DNA from: Primulina eburnea | Lineage: Eukaryota; Streptophyta; Magnoliopsida; Lamiales; Gesneriaceae | Assembly (NCBI RefSeq): GCF_022965805.1 | Contig: NW_027331657.1 | Coordinates: 36,001 to 100,000, forward strand | Length of the DNA: 64,000 bases | Direction of reading: 5' to 3' | In this document: piece after piece, positions 24,601-39,600 of the stretch | Position numbering within the stretch: position 1 is the stretch's first letter | Layout: every line of letters starts with the position of its first letter | Notes under the pieces: model-generated | Database searches by the model: none | Seen by the model: the letters and a program-made list of their open reading frames with translations, nothing else | What the model was told of the DNA's origin: nothing | Made by a program: the position numbers and the translations under genes

Positions 24601-27600
24601 TCGTCATCCTCTGCGTCTGAATCATCCAGCTCATTAGCTCGCCCCAGCAGTTTCTTCAGCTGTTTTGCAGATTTGCTCAGCCCCCCTCCTCGTCTGAATC
24701 ATCCAGCTCATTAGCTCGCCCCAGCAGTTTCTTCAGCTGTTTTCCAGATTTGCTCGGCCCCCCCTCCTCTTCATCTTCGATCTAACAAAAACAGAAAAAT
24801 TATAGTCTCGCTCGCAACCTTGTAGGGTAAGATAGAATCTAGATACACCATGACAAATAAAACATCAAAGTGCAGACTAAAAACCCAATTTATGGTCCGT
24901 TGCCGAACAACAATTGAAGAAAGAAAATAATCGGTATGATCTAAACATAATTAAGGCATATAAACCTCTTTTGAGTAAGAAATCAATACAACTTTATGAT
25001 AACCATGATATTTAACTATGATGGTCCACAAGGTCTGAATATTCACAGCTAACCCCTGAGAAGGATTGCTAATTCCCAAGGATCGCGATAAAACTTACCT
25101 CATCGTCATCCTCTGCGTCTGAATCATCCAGCTCATTAGCTCGCCCCAGCAGTTTCTTCAGCTGTTTTCCAGATTTGCTCAGCCCCTCCTCCTTGTCTGA
25201 ATCATCCAGCTCATTAGCTCGCCCCAGCAGTTTCTTCAGCTGTTTTCCAGATTTGCTCAGCCCCCCCTCCCCTTCATCTTCGATCTAACAAACACAGAAA
25301 AATTATAGTCTCGCTCGCAACCTTGTAGGGTAAGATAGAATCTAGATACACCATGACAAATAAAACATCAAAGTGCTGACTAAAAACCCAATTTATGATC
25401 CGTTGCCGAACAACAATTGAAGAAAGAAAATAATCGGTATGATCTAAACATAATTAAGGCATATAAACCTCTTTTGAGTAAGAAATCAATACAACTTTAT
25501 GATAACCATGATATCTAACTATGATGGTCCACAAGGTCTGAATATTCACAGCAATTAACCCCTGAGAAGGATTGCTATTTCCCAAGGATCGCGATAAAAC
25601 TTACCTCATCGTCGTCCTCTGCGTCTGAATCATCCAGCTCATTAGCTCGCCCCAGCAATTTCTTCAGCTGTTTTCCAGATTTGCTCAGCCCCCCCTCCTC
25701 GTCTGAATCATCCAGCTCATTAGCTCGCCCCAGCAGTTTCTTGAGCTGTTTTCCAGATTTGCTCAGCCCCCCCTCCTCTTCATCTTCGATCTAACAAACA
25801 CAGAAAAATTATAGTCTCGCTCGCAACCTTGTAGGGTAAGATAGAATCTAGATACACCATGACAAATAAAACATCAAAGTGCTGACTAAAAACCCAATTT
25901 ATGGTCCGTTGCCGAATAACAATTGAAGAAAGAAAATAATCGGTATGATCTAAACATAATTAAGGCATATAAACCTCTTTTGAGTAAGAAATCAATACAA
26001 CTTTATGATAACCATGATATCTAACTATGACGGTCCACAAGGTCTGAATATTCACAGCAATTAACCCTGAGAAGGATTGCTAATTCCCAAGGATCGCGAT
26101 AAAACTTACCTCATCGTCATCCTCTGCGTCTGAATCATCCAGCTCATTAGCTCGCCCCAGCAGTTTCTTCAGCTGTTTTGCAGATTTGCTCAGCCCCCCT
26201 CCTCGTCTGAATCATCCAGCTCATTAGCTCGCCCCAGCAGTTTCTTCAGCTGTTTTCCAGATTTGCTCGGCCCCCCCTCCTCTTCATCTTCGATCTAACA
26301 AAAACAGAAAAATTATAGTCTCGCTCGCAACCTTGTAGGGTAAGATAGAATCTAGATACACCATGACAAATAAAACATCAAAGTGCAGACTAAAAACCCA
26401 ATTTATGGTCCGTTGCCGAACAACAATTGAAGAAAGAAAATAATCGGTATGATCTAAACATAATTAAGGCATATAAACCTCTTTTGAGTAAGAAATCAAT
26501 ACAACTTTATGATAACCATGATATCTAACTATGAGGGTCCACAAGGTCTGAATATTCACAGCTAACCCCTGAGAAGGATTGCTAATTCCCAAGGATCGCG
26601 ATAAAACTTACCTCATCGTCATCCTCTGCGTCTGAATCATCCAGCTCATTAGCTCGCCCCAGCAGTTTCTTCAGCTGTTTTCCAGATTTGCTCAGCCCCC
26701 CCTCCTCGTCTGAATCATCCAGCTCATTAGCTCGCCCCAGCAGTTTCTTGAGCTGTTTTCCAGATTTGCTCAGCCCCCCCTCCTCTTCATCTTCGATCTA
26801 ACAAACACAGAAAAATTATAGTCTCGCTCGCAACCTTGTAGGGTAAGATAGAATCTAGATACACCATGACAAATAAAACATCAAAGTGCTGACTAAAAAC
26901 CCAATTTATGGTCCGTTGCCGGACAACAATTGAAGAAAGAAAATAATCGGTATGATCTAAACATAATTAAGGCATATAAACCTCTTTTGAGTAAGAAATC
27001 AATACAACTTTATGATAACCATGATATCTAACTATGATGGTCCACAAGGTCTGAATATTCACAGCTAACCCCTGAGAAGGATTGCTAATTCCCAAAGATC
27101 GCGATAAAACTTACCTCATCGTCATCCTCTGCGTCTGAATCATCCAGCTCATTAGCTCGCCCCAGCAATTTCTTCAGCTGTTTTCCAGATTTGCTCAGCC
27201 CCCCCTCCTCGTCTGAATCATCCAGCTCATTAGCTCGCCCCAGCAGTTTCTTCAGCTGTTTTCCAGATTTGCTCAGCCCCCCCTCCTCTTCATCTTCGAT
27301 CTAACAAACACAGAAAAATTATAGTCTCGCTCGCAACCTTGTAGGGTAAGATAGAATCTAGATACACCATGACAAATAAAACATCAAAGTGCTGACTAAA
27401 ACCCAATTTATGGTCCGTTGCTGAACAACAATTGAAGAAAGAAAATAATCGGTATGATCTAAACATAATTAAGGCATATAAACCTCTTTTGAGTAAGAAA
27501 TCAATACAACTTTATGATAACCATGATATCTAACTATGAGGGTCCACAAGGACTGAATATTCACAGCTAACCCCTGAGAAGGATTGCTAATTCCCAAGGA

Positions 27601-30600
27601 TCGCGATAAAACTTACCTCATCGTCATCCTCTGCGTCTGAATCATCCAGCTCATTAGCTCGCCCCAGCAGTTTCTTCAGCTGTTTTCCAGATTTGCTCAG
27701 CCCCCCCTCCTCGTCTGAATCATCCAGCTCATTAGCTCGCCCCAGCAGTTTCTTGAGCTGTTTTCCAGATTTGCTCAGCCCCCCCTCCTCTTCATCTTCG
27801 ATCTAACAAACACAGAAAAATTATAGTCTCGCTCGCAACCTTGTAGGGTAAGATAGAATCTAGATACACCATGACAAATAAAACATCAAAGTGCTGACTA
27901 AAAACCCAATTTATGGTCCGTTGCCGGACAACAATTGAAGAAAGAAAATAATCGGTATGATCTAAACATAATTAAGGCATATAAACCTCTTTTGAGTAAG
28001 AAATCAATACAACTTTATGATAACCATGATATCTAACTATGATGGTCCACAAGGTCTGAATATTCACAGCTAACCCCTGAGAAGGATTGCTAATTCCCAA
28101 GGATCGCGATAAAACTTACCTCATCGTCATCCCCTGCGTCTGAATCATCCAGCTCATTAACTCGCCCCAGCAGTTTCTTCAGCTGTTTTCCAGATTTGCT
28201 CAGCCCCCCCTCCTCGTCTGAATCATCCAGCTCATTAGCTCGCCCCAGCAGTTTCTTCAGCTGTTTTCCAGATTTGCTCGGCCCTCCCTCCTCTTCATCT
28301 TCGATCTAACAAACACAGAAAAATTATAGTCTCGCTCGCAACCTTGTAGGGTAAGATAGAATCTAGATACACCATGACAAATAAAACATCAAAGTGCTGA
28401 CTAAAAACCCAATTTATGGTCCGTTGCCGAATAACAATTGAAGAAAGAAAATAATCGGTATGATCTAAACATAATTAAGGCATATAAACCTCTTTTGAGT
28501 AAGAAATCAATACAACTTTATGATAACCATGATATCTAACTATGACGGTCCACAAGGTCTGAATATTCACAGCAATTAACCCTGAGAAGGATTGCTAATT
28601 CCCAAGGATCGCGATAAAACTTACCTCATCGTCATCCTCTGCGTCTGAATCATCCAGCTCATTAGCTCGCCCCAGCAGTTTCTTCAGCTGTTTTGCAGAT
28701 TTGCTCAGCCCCCCTCCTCGTCTGAATCATCCAGCTCATTAGCTCGCCCCATCAGTTTCTTCAGCTGTTTTCCAGATTTGCTCAGCCCCCCCTCCTCGTC
28801 TGAATTATCCAGCTCATTAGCTCGCCCCAGCAGTTTCTTCAGCTGTTTTCCAGATTTGCTCAGCCCCCCCTCCTATTCATCTTCGATCTAACAAACACAG
28901 AAAAATTATAGTCTCGCTCGCAACCTTGTAGGGTAAGATAGAATCTAGATACACCATGACAAATAAAACATCAAATTGCTGACCAAAAACCCAATTTATG
29001 GTCCGTTGCCGAACAACAATTGAAGAAAGAAAATAATCGGTATGATCTAAACATAATTAAGGCATATAAACCCATTTTGAGTAAGAAATCAATACAACTT
29101 TATGATAACCATGATATCTAACTATGATGGTCCACAAGGTCTGAATAATCACAGCAATTAACCCCTGAGAAGGATTGCTAATTCCCAAGGATCGCGATAA
29201 AACTTACCTCATCGTCATCCTCTGCGTCTGAATCATCCAGCTCATTAGCTCGCCCCAGCAGTTTCTTCAGCTGTTTTCCAGATTTGCTCAGCCCCCCCTC
29301 CTCGTCTGAATCATCCAGCTCATTAGCTCGCCCCAGCAGTTTCTTCAGCTGTTTTCCAGATTTGCTCAGCCCCCCCTCCTCTTCATCTTCGATCTAACAA
29401 ACACAGAAAAATTATAGTCTCGCTCGCAACCTTGTAGGGTAAGATAGAATCTAGATACACCATGACAAATAAAACATCAAAGTGCTGACTAAAAACCCAA
29501 TTTATGGTCCGTTGCTGAACAACAATTGAAGAAAGAAAATAATCGGTATGATCTAAACATAATTAAGGCATATAAACCTCTTTTGAGGAAGAAATCAATA
29601 CAACTTTATGATAACCATGATATCTAACTATGATGGTCCACAAGGACTGAATATTCACAGCTAACCCCTGAGAAGGATTGCTAATTCCCAAGGATCGCGA
29701 TAAAACTTACCTCATCGTCATCCTCTGCGTCTGAATCATCCAGCTCATTAGCTCGCCCCAGCAGTTTCTTCAGCTGTTTTCCAGATTTGCTCAGCCCCCC
29801 CTCCTCGTCTGAATCATCCAGCTCATTAGCTCGCCCCAGCAGTTTCTTGAGCTGTTTTCCAGATTTGCTCAGCCCCCCCTCCTCTTCATCTTCGATCTAA
29901 CAAACACAGAAAAATTATAGTCTCGCTCGCAACCTTGTAGGGTAAGATAGAATCTAGATACACCATGACAAATAAAACATCAAAGTGCTGACTAAAAACC
30001 CAATTTATGGTCCGTTGCCGGACAACAATTGAAGAAAGAAAATAATCGGTATGATCTAAACATAATTAAGGCATATAAACCTCTTTTGAGTAAGAAATCA
30101 ATACAACTTTATGATAACCATGATATCTAACTATGATGGTCCACAAGGTCTGAATATTCACAGCTAACCCCTGAGAAGGATTGCTAATTCCCAAGGATCG
30201 CGATAAAACTTACCTCATCGTCATCCCCTGCGTCTGAATCATCCAGCTCATTAACTCGCCCCAGCAGTTTCTTCAGCTGTTTTCCAGATTTGCTCAGCCC
30301 CCCCTCCTCGTCTGAATCATCCAGCTCATTAGCTCGCCCCAGCAGTTTCTTCAGCTGTTTTCCAGATTTGCTCGGCCCTCCCTCCTCTTCATCTTCGATC
30401 TAACAAACACAGAAAAATTATAGTCTCGCTTGCAACCTTGTAGGGTAAGATAGAATCTAGATACACCATGACAAATAAAACATCAAAGTGCTGACTAAAA
30501 ACCCAATTTATGGTCCGTTGCCGAATAACAATTGAAGAAAGAAAATAATCGGTATGATCTAAACATAATTAAGGCATATAAACCTCTTTTGAGTAAGAAA

Positions 30601-33600
30601 TCAATACAACTTTATGATAACCATGATATCTAACTATGACGGTCCACAAGGTCTGAATATTCACAGCAATTAACCCTGAGAAGGATTGCTAATTCCCAAG
30701 GATCGCGATAAAACTTACCTCATCGTCATCCTCTGCGTCTGAATCATCCAGCTCATTAGCTCGCCCCAGCAGTTTCTTCAGCTGTTTTGCAGATTTGCTC
30801 AGCCCCCCTCCTCGTCTGAATCATCCAGCTCATTAGCTCGCCCCATCAGTTTCTTCAGCTGTTTTCCAGATTTGCTCAGCCCCCCCTCCTCGTCTGAATT
30901 ATCCAGCTCATTAGCTCGCCCCAGCAGTTTCTTCAGCTGTTTTCCAGATTTGCTCAGCCCCCCCTCCTATTCATCTTCGATCTAACAAACACAGAAAAAT
31001 TATAGTCTCGCTCGCAACCTTGTAGGGTAAGATAGAATCTAGATACACCATGACAAATAAAACATCAAATTGCTGACTAAAAACCCAATTTATGGTCCGT
31101 TGCCGAACAACAATTGAAGAAAGAAAATAATCGGTATGATCTAAACATAATTAAGGCATATAAACCCATTTTGAGTAAGAAATCAATACAACTTTATGAT
31201 AACCATGATATCTAACTATGATGGTCCACAAGGTCTGAATAATCACAGCAATTAACCCCTGAGAAGGATTGCTAATTCCCAAGGATCGCGATAAAACTTA
31301 CCTCATCGTCATCCTCTGCGTCTGAATCATCCAGCTCATTAGCTCGCCCCAGCAGTTTCTTCAGCTGTTTTCCAGATTTGCTCAGCCCCCCCTCCTCGTC
31401 TGAATCATCCAGCTCATTAGCTCGCCCCAGCAGTTTCTTCAGCTGTTTTCCAGATTTGCTCAGCCCCCCCTCCTCTTCATCTTCGATCTAACAAACACAG
31501 AAAAATTATAGTCTCGCTCGCAACCTTGTAGGGTAAGATAGAATCTAGATACACCATGACAAATAAAACATCAAAGTGCTGACTAAAAACCCAATTTATG
31601 GTCCGTTGCTGAACAACAATTGAAGAAAGAAAATAATCGGTATGATCTAAACATAATTAAGGCATATAAACCTCTTTTGAGGAAGAAATCAATACAACTT
31701 TATGATAACCATGATATCTAACTATGAGGGTCCACAAGATCTGAATATTCACAGCTAACCCCTGAGAAGGATTGCTAATTCCCAAGGATCGCGATAAAAC
31801 TTACCTCATCGTCATCCTCTGCGTCTGAATCATCCAGCTCATTAGCTCGCCCCGGCAGTTTCTTCAGCTGTTTTCCAGATTTGCTCAGCCCCCCCTCCTC
31901 GTCTGAATCATCCAGCTCATTAGCTCGCCCCAGTAGTTTCTTGAGCTGTTTTCCAGATTTGCTCAGCCCCCCCTCCTCTTCATCTTCGATCTAACAAACA
32001 CAGAAAAATTATAGTCTCGCTCGCAACCTTGTAGGGTAAGATAGAATCTAGATACACCATGACAAATAAAACATCAAAGTGCTGACTAAAAACCCAATTT
32101 ATGGTCCGTTGCCGGACAACAATTGAAGAAAGAAAATAATCGGTATGATCTAAACATAATTAAGGCATATAAACCTCTTTTGAGTAAGAAATCAATACAA
32201 CTTTATGATAACCATGATATCTAACTATGATGGTCCACAAGGTCTGAATATTCACAGCTAACCCCTGAGAAGGATTGCTAATTCCCAAGGATCGCGATAA
32301 AACTTACCTCATCTTCATCCCCTGCGTCTGAATCATCCAGCTCATTAGCTCGCCCCAGCAGTTTCTTCAGCTGTTTTCCAGATTTGCTCAGCCCCCCTCC
32401 TCGTCTGAATCATCCAGCTCATTAGCTCGCCCCAGCAGTTTCTTCAGCTGTTTTCCAGATTTGCTCGGCCCCCCCTCCTCTTCATCTTCGATCTAACAAA
32501 CACAGAAAAATTATAGTCTCGCTCGCAACCTTGTAGGGTAAGATAGAATCTAGATACACCATGACAAATAAAACATCAAAGTGCTGACTAAAAACCCAAT
32601 TTATGGTCCGTTGCCGGACAACAATTGAAGAAAGAAAATAATCGGTATGATCTAAACATAATTAAGGCATATAAACCTCTTTTGAGTAAGAAATCAATAC
32701 AACTTTATGATAACCATGATATCTAACTATGATGGTCCACAAGGTCTGAATATTCACAGCTAACCCCTGAGAAGGATTGCTAATTCCCAAGGATCGCGAT
32801 AAAACTTACCTCATCTTCATCCCCTGCGTCTGAATCATCCAGCTCATTAGCTCGCCCCAGCAGTTTCTTCAGCTGTTTTCCAGATTTGCTCAGCCCCCCT
32901 CCTCGTCTGAATCATCCAGCTCATTAGCTCGCCCCAGCAGTTTCTTCAGTTGTTTTCCAGATTTGCTCGGCCCCCCCTCCTCATCATCTTCGATCTAACA
33001 AACACAGAAAAATTATAGTCTCGCTCGCAACCTTGTAGGGTAAGATAGAATCTAGATACACCATGACAAATAAAACATCAAAGTGCTGACTAAAAACCCA
33101 ATTTATGGTCCGTTGCCGAATAACAATTGAAGAAAGAAAATAATCGGTATGATATAAACATAATTAAGGCATATAAACCTCTTTTGAGTAAGAAATCAAT
33201 ACAACTTTATGATAACCATGATATCTAACTATGACGGTCCACAAGGTCTGAATATTCACAGCTAACCCCTGAGAAGGATTGCTAATTCCCAAGGATCGCG
33301 ATAAAACTTACCTCATCGTCATCCTCTGCGTCTGAATCATCCAGCTCATTAGCTCGCCCCAGCAGTTTCTTCAGCTGTTTTGCAGATTTGCTCAGCCCCC
33401 CCTCCTCGTCTGAATCATCCAGCTCATTAGCTCGCCCCAGCAGTTTCTTCAGCTGTTTTCCAGATTTGCTCAGCCCCCCCTCCTCGTCTGAATTATCCAG
33501 CTCATTAGCTCGGCCCAGCAGTTTCTTCAGCTGTTTTCCAGATTTGCTCAGCCCCCCCTCCTATTCATCTTCGATCTAACAAACACAGAAAAATTATAGT

Positions 33601-36600
33601 CTCGCTCGCAACCTTGTAGGGTAAGATAGAATCTAGATACACCATGACAAATAAAACATCAAAGTGCTGACTAAAAACCCAATTTATGGTCCGTTGCCGA
33701 ACAACAATTGAAGAAAGAAAATAATCGGTATGATCTAAACATAATTAAGGCATATAAACCCATTTTGAGTAAGAAATCAATACAACTTTATGATAACCAT
33801 GATATCTAACTATGATGGTCCACAAGGTCTGAATATTCACAGCAATTAACCCCTGAGAAGGATTGCTAATTCCCAAGGATCGCGATAAAACTTACCACAT
33901 CGTCATCCTCTGCGTTTGAATCATCCAGCTCATTAGCTCGCCCCAGCAGTTTCTTCAGCTGTTTTGCAGATTTGCTCAGCCCCCCCTCCTCTTCATCTTC
34001 GATCTAACAAACACAGAAAAATTATAGTCTCGCTCGCAACCTTGTAGGGTAAGATAGAATCTAGATACACCATGACAAATAAAACATCAAAGTGCTGACT
34101 AAAAACCCAATTTATGGTCCGTTGCCGAACAACAATTGAAGAAAGAAAATAATCGGTATGATCTGAACATAATTAAGACATATAAACCTCTTTTGAGTAA
34201 GAAATCAATACAACTTTATGATAACCATGATATCTAACTATGATGGTCCACAAGGTCTGAATATTCACAGCAATTAACCCCTGAGAAGGATTGCAACTTC
34301 CCAAGGATTGCGATAAAACTTACCTCATCGTCATCCTCTGCGTCTGAATCATCCAGCTCATTAGCTCGCCCCAGCAGTTTCTTCAGCTGTTTTCCAGATT
34401 TGCTCAGCCCCCCCTCCTCGTCTGAATCATCCAGCTCATTAGCTCGCCCCAGCAGTTTCTTCAGCTGTTTTCCAAATTTGCTCAGCCCCCCCTCCTCTTC
34501 ATCTTCGATCTAACAAACACAGAAAAATTATAGTCTCGCTCGCAACCTTGTAGGGTAAGATAGAATCTAGATACACCATGACAAATAAAACATCAAAGTG
34601 CTGACTAAAAACCCAATTTATGGTCCGTTGCCGAACAACAATTGAAGAAAGAAAATAATCTGTATGATCTAAACATAATTAAGACATATAAACCCATTTT
34701 GAGTAAGAAATCAATACAACTTTATGATAACCATGATATCTAACTATGATGGTCCACAAGGTCTGAATATTCACAGCAATTAACCCCTGAGAAGGATTGC
34801 TAATTCCCAAGGATTGCGATAAAACTTACCTCATCGTCATCCTCTGCGTCTGAATCATCCAGCTCATTAGCTCGCCCCAGCAGTTTCTTCAGCTGTTTTC
34901 CAGATTTGCTCAGCCCCCCCTCCTATTCATCTTCGATCTAACAAACACAGAAAAATTATAGTCTCGCTCGCAACCTTGTAGGGTAAGATAGAATCTAGAT
35001 ACACCATGACAAATAAAACATCAAAGTGCTGACTAAAAACCCAATTTATGGTCCGTTGCTGAACAACAATTGAAGAAAGAAAATAATCGGTATGATCTAA
35101 ACATAATTAAGGCATATAAACCTCTTTTGTGGAAGAAATCAATACAACTTTATGATAACCATGATATCTAACTATGAGGGTCCACAAGATCTGAATATTC
35201 ACAGCTAACCCCTGAGAAAGATTGCTAATTCCCAAGGATCGCGATAAAACTTACCTCATCGTCATCCTCTGCGTCTGAATCATCCAGCTCATTAGCTCGC
35301 CCCAGCAGTTTCTTCAGCTGTTTTCCAGATTTGCTCAGCCCCCCCTCCTCGTCTGAATCATCCAGCTCATTAGCTCGCCCCAGTAGTTTCTTGAGCTGTT
35401 TTCCAGATTTGCTCAGCCCCCCCTCCTCTTCATCTTCGATCTAACAAACACAGAAAAATTATAGTCTCGCTCGCAACCTTGTAGGGTAAGATAGAATCTA
35501 GATACACCATGACAAATAAAACATCAAAGTGCTGACTAAAAACCCAATTTATGGTCCGTTGCCGGACAACAATTGAAGAAAGAAAATAATCGGTATGATC
35601 TAAACATAATTAAGGCATATAAACCTCTTTTGAGTAAGAAATCAATACAACTTTATGATAACCATGATATCTAACTATGATGGTCCACAAGGTCTGAATA
35701 TTCACAGCTAACCCCTGAGAAGGATTGCTAATTCCCAAGGATCGCGATAAAACTTACCTCATCTTCATCCCCTGCGTCTGAATCATCCAGCTCATTAGCT
35801 CGCCCCAGCAGTTTCTTCAGCTGTTTTCCAGATTTGCTCAGCCCCCCTCCTCGTCTGAATCATCCAGCTCATTAGCTCGCCCCAGCAGTTTCTTCAGCTG
35901 TTTTCCAGATTTGCTCGGCCCCCCCTCCTCTTCATCTTCGATCTAACAAACACAGAAAAATTATAGTCTCGCTCGCAACCTTGTAGGGTAAGATAGAATC
36001 TAGATACACCATGACAAATAAAACATCAAAGTGCTGACTAAAAACCCAATTTATGGTCCGTTGCCGAATAACAATTGAAGAAAGAAAATAATCGGTATGA
36101 TCTAAACATAATTAAGGCATATAAACCTCTTTTGAGTAAGAAATCAATACAACTTTATGATAACCATGATATCTAACTATGACGGTCCACAAGGTCTGAA
36201 TATTCACAGCTAACCCCTGAGAAGGATTGCTAATTCCCAAGGATCGCGATAAAACTTACCTCATCGTCATCCTCTGCGTCTGAATCATCCAGCTCATTAG
36301 CTCGCCCCAGCAGTTTCTTCAGCTGTTTTGCAGATTTGCTCAGCCCCCCCTCCTCGTCTGAATCATCCAGCTCATTAGCTCGCCCCAGCAGTTTCTTCAG
36401 CTGTTTTCCAGATTTGCTCAGCCCCCCCTCCTCGTCTGAATTATCCAGCTCATTAGCTCGGCCCAGCAGTTTCTTCAGCTGTTTTCCAGATTTGCTCAGC
36501 CCCCCCCTCCTATTCATCTTCGATCTAACAAACACAGAAAAATTATAGTCTCGCTCGCAACCTTGTAGGGTAAGATAGAATCTAGATACACCATGACAAA

Positions 36601-39600
36601 TAAAACATCAAAGTGCTGACTAAAAACCCAATTTATGGTCCGTTGCCGAACAACAATTGAAGAAAGAAAATAATCGGTATGATCTAAACATAATTAAGGC
36701 ATATAAACCCATTTTGAGTAAGAAATCAATACAACTTTATGATAACCATGATATCTAACTATGATGGTCCACAAGGTCTGAATATTCACAGCAATTAACC
36801 CCTGAGAAGGATTGCTAATTCCCAAGGATCGCGATAAAACTTACCTCATCGTCATCCTCTGCGTTTGAATCATCCAGCTCATTAGCTCGCCCCAGCAGTT
36901 TCTTCAGCTGTTTTGCAGATTTGCTCAGCCCCCCCTCCTCTTCATCTTCGATCTAACAAACACAGAAAAATTATAGTCTCGCTCGCAACCTTGTAGGGTA
37001 AGATAGAATCTAGATACACCATGACAAATAAAACATCAAAGTGCTGACTAAAAACCCAATTTATGGTCCGTTGCCGAACAACAATTGAAGAAAGAAAATA
37101 ATCGGTATGATCTGAACATAATTAAGACATATAAACCTCTTTTGAGTAAGAAATCAATACAACTTTATGATAACCATGATATCTAACTATGATGGTCCAC
37201 AAGGTCTGAATATTCACAGCAATTAACCCCTGAGAAGGATTGCAACTTCCCAAGGATTGCGATAAAACTTACCTCATCGTCATCCTCTGCGTCTAAATCA
37301 TCCAGCTCATTAGCTCGCCCCAGCAGTTTCTTCAGCTGTTTTCCAGATTTGCTAAGCCCCCCCTCCTCGTCTGAATCATCCAGCTCATTAGCTCGCCCCA
37401 GCAGTTTCTTCAGCTGTTTTCCAAATTTGCTCAGCCCCCCCTCCTCTTCATCTTCGATCTAACAAACACAGAAAAATTATAGTCTCGCTCGCAACCTTGT
37501 AGGGTAAGATAGAATCTAGATACACCATGACAAATAAAACATCAAAGTGCTGACTAAAAACCCAATTTATGGTCCGTTGCCGAACAACAATTGAAGAAAG
37601 AAAATAATCGGTATGATCTAAACATAATTAAGACATATAAACCCATTTTGAGTAAGAAATCAATACAACTTTATGATAACCATGATATCTAACTATGATG
37701 GTCCACAAGGTCTGAATATTCACAGCAATTAACCCCTGAGAAGGATTGCTAATTCCCAAGGATTGCGATAAAACTTACCTCATCGTCATCCTCTGCGTCT
37801 GAATCATCCAGCTCATTAGCTCGCCCCAGCAGTTTCTTCAGCTGTTTTCCAGATTTGCTCAGCCCCCCCTCCTATTCATCTTCGATCTAACAAACACAGA
37901 AAAATTATAGTCTCGCTCGCAACCTTGTAGGGTAAGATAGAATCTAGATACACCATGACAAATAAAACATCAAAGTGCTGACTAAAACCCAATTTATGGT
38001 CCGTTGCCGGACAACAATTGAAGAAAGAAAATAATCGGTATGATCTAAACATAATTAAGGCATATAAACCTCTTTTGAGGAAGAAATCAATACAACTTTA
38101 TGATAACCATGATATCTAACTATGAGGGTCCACAAGGTCTGAATATTCACAGCTAACCCCTGAGAAGGATTGCTAATTCCCAAGGATCGCGATAAAACTT
38201 ACCTCATCGTCATCCTCTGCGTCTGAATCATCCAGCTCATTAGCTCGCCCCAGCAGTTTCTTCAGCTGTTTTCCAGATTTGCTCAGCCCCCCCTCCTCGT
38301 CTGAATCATCCAGCTCATTAGCTCGCCCCAGTAGTTTCTTGAGCTGTTTTCCAGATTTGCTCAGCCCCCCCTCCTCTTCATCTTCGATCTAACAAACACA
38401 GAAAAATTATAGTCTCGCTCGCAACCTTGTAGGGTAAGATAGAATCTAGATACACCATGACAAATAAAACATCAAAGTGCTGACTAAAAACCCAATTTAT
38501 GGTCCGTTGCCGGACAACAATTGAAGAAAGAAAATAATCGGTATGATCTAAACATAATTAAGGCATATAAACCTCTTTTGAGTAAGAAATCAATACAACT
38601 TTATGATAACCATGATATCTAACTATGAGGGTCCACAAGGTCTGAATATTCACAGCTAACCCCTGAGAAGGATTGCTAATTCCCAAGGATCGCGATAAAA
38701 CTTACCTCATCTTCATCCCCTGCGTCTGAATCATCCAGCTCATTAGCTCGCCCCAGCAGTTTCTTCAGCTGTTTTCCAGATTTGCTCAGCCCCCCTCCTC
38801 GTCTGAATCATCCAGCTCATTAGCTCGCCCCAGCAGTTTCTTCAACTGTTTTCCAGATTTGCTCAGCCCCCCCTCCTCTTCATCTTCGATCTAACAAACA
38901 CAGAAAAATTATAGTCTCGCTCGCAACCTTGTAGGGTAAGATAGAATCTAGATACACCATGACAAATAAAACATCAAAGTGCTGACTAAAAACCCAATTT
39001 ATGGTCCGTTGCCGGACAACAATTGAAGAAAGAAAATAATCGGTATGATCTAAACATAATTAAGGCATATAAACCTCTTTTGAGTAAGAAATCAATACAA
39101 CTTTATGATAACCATGATATCTAACTATGATGGTCCACAAGGTCTGAATATTCACAGCTAACCCCTGAGAAGGATTGCTAATTCCCAAGGATCGCGATAA
39201 AACTTACCTCATCGTCATCCCCTGCGTCTGAATCATCCAGCTCATTAGCTCGCCCCAGCAGTTTCTTCAGCTGTTTTCCAGATTTGCTCAGCCCCCCTCC
39301 TCGTCTGAATCATCCAGCTCATTAGCTCGCCCCAGCAGTTTCTTCAGCTGTTTTCCAGATTTGCTCGGCCCCCCCTCCTCTTCATCTTCGATCTAACAAA
39401 CACAGAAAAATTATAGTCTCGCTCGCAACCTTGTAGGGTAAGATAGAATCTAGATACACCATGACAAATAAAACATCAAAGTGCTGACTAAAAACCCAAT
39501 TTATGGTCCGTTGCCGAATAACAATTGAAGAAAGAAAATAATCGGTATGATCTAAACATAATTAAGGCATATAAACCTCTTTTGAGTAAGAAATCAATAC

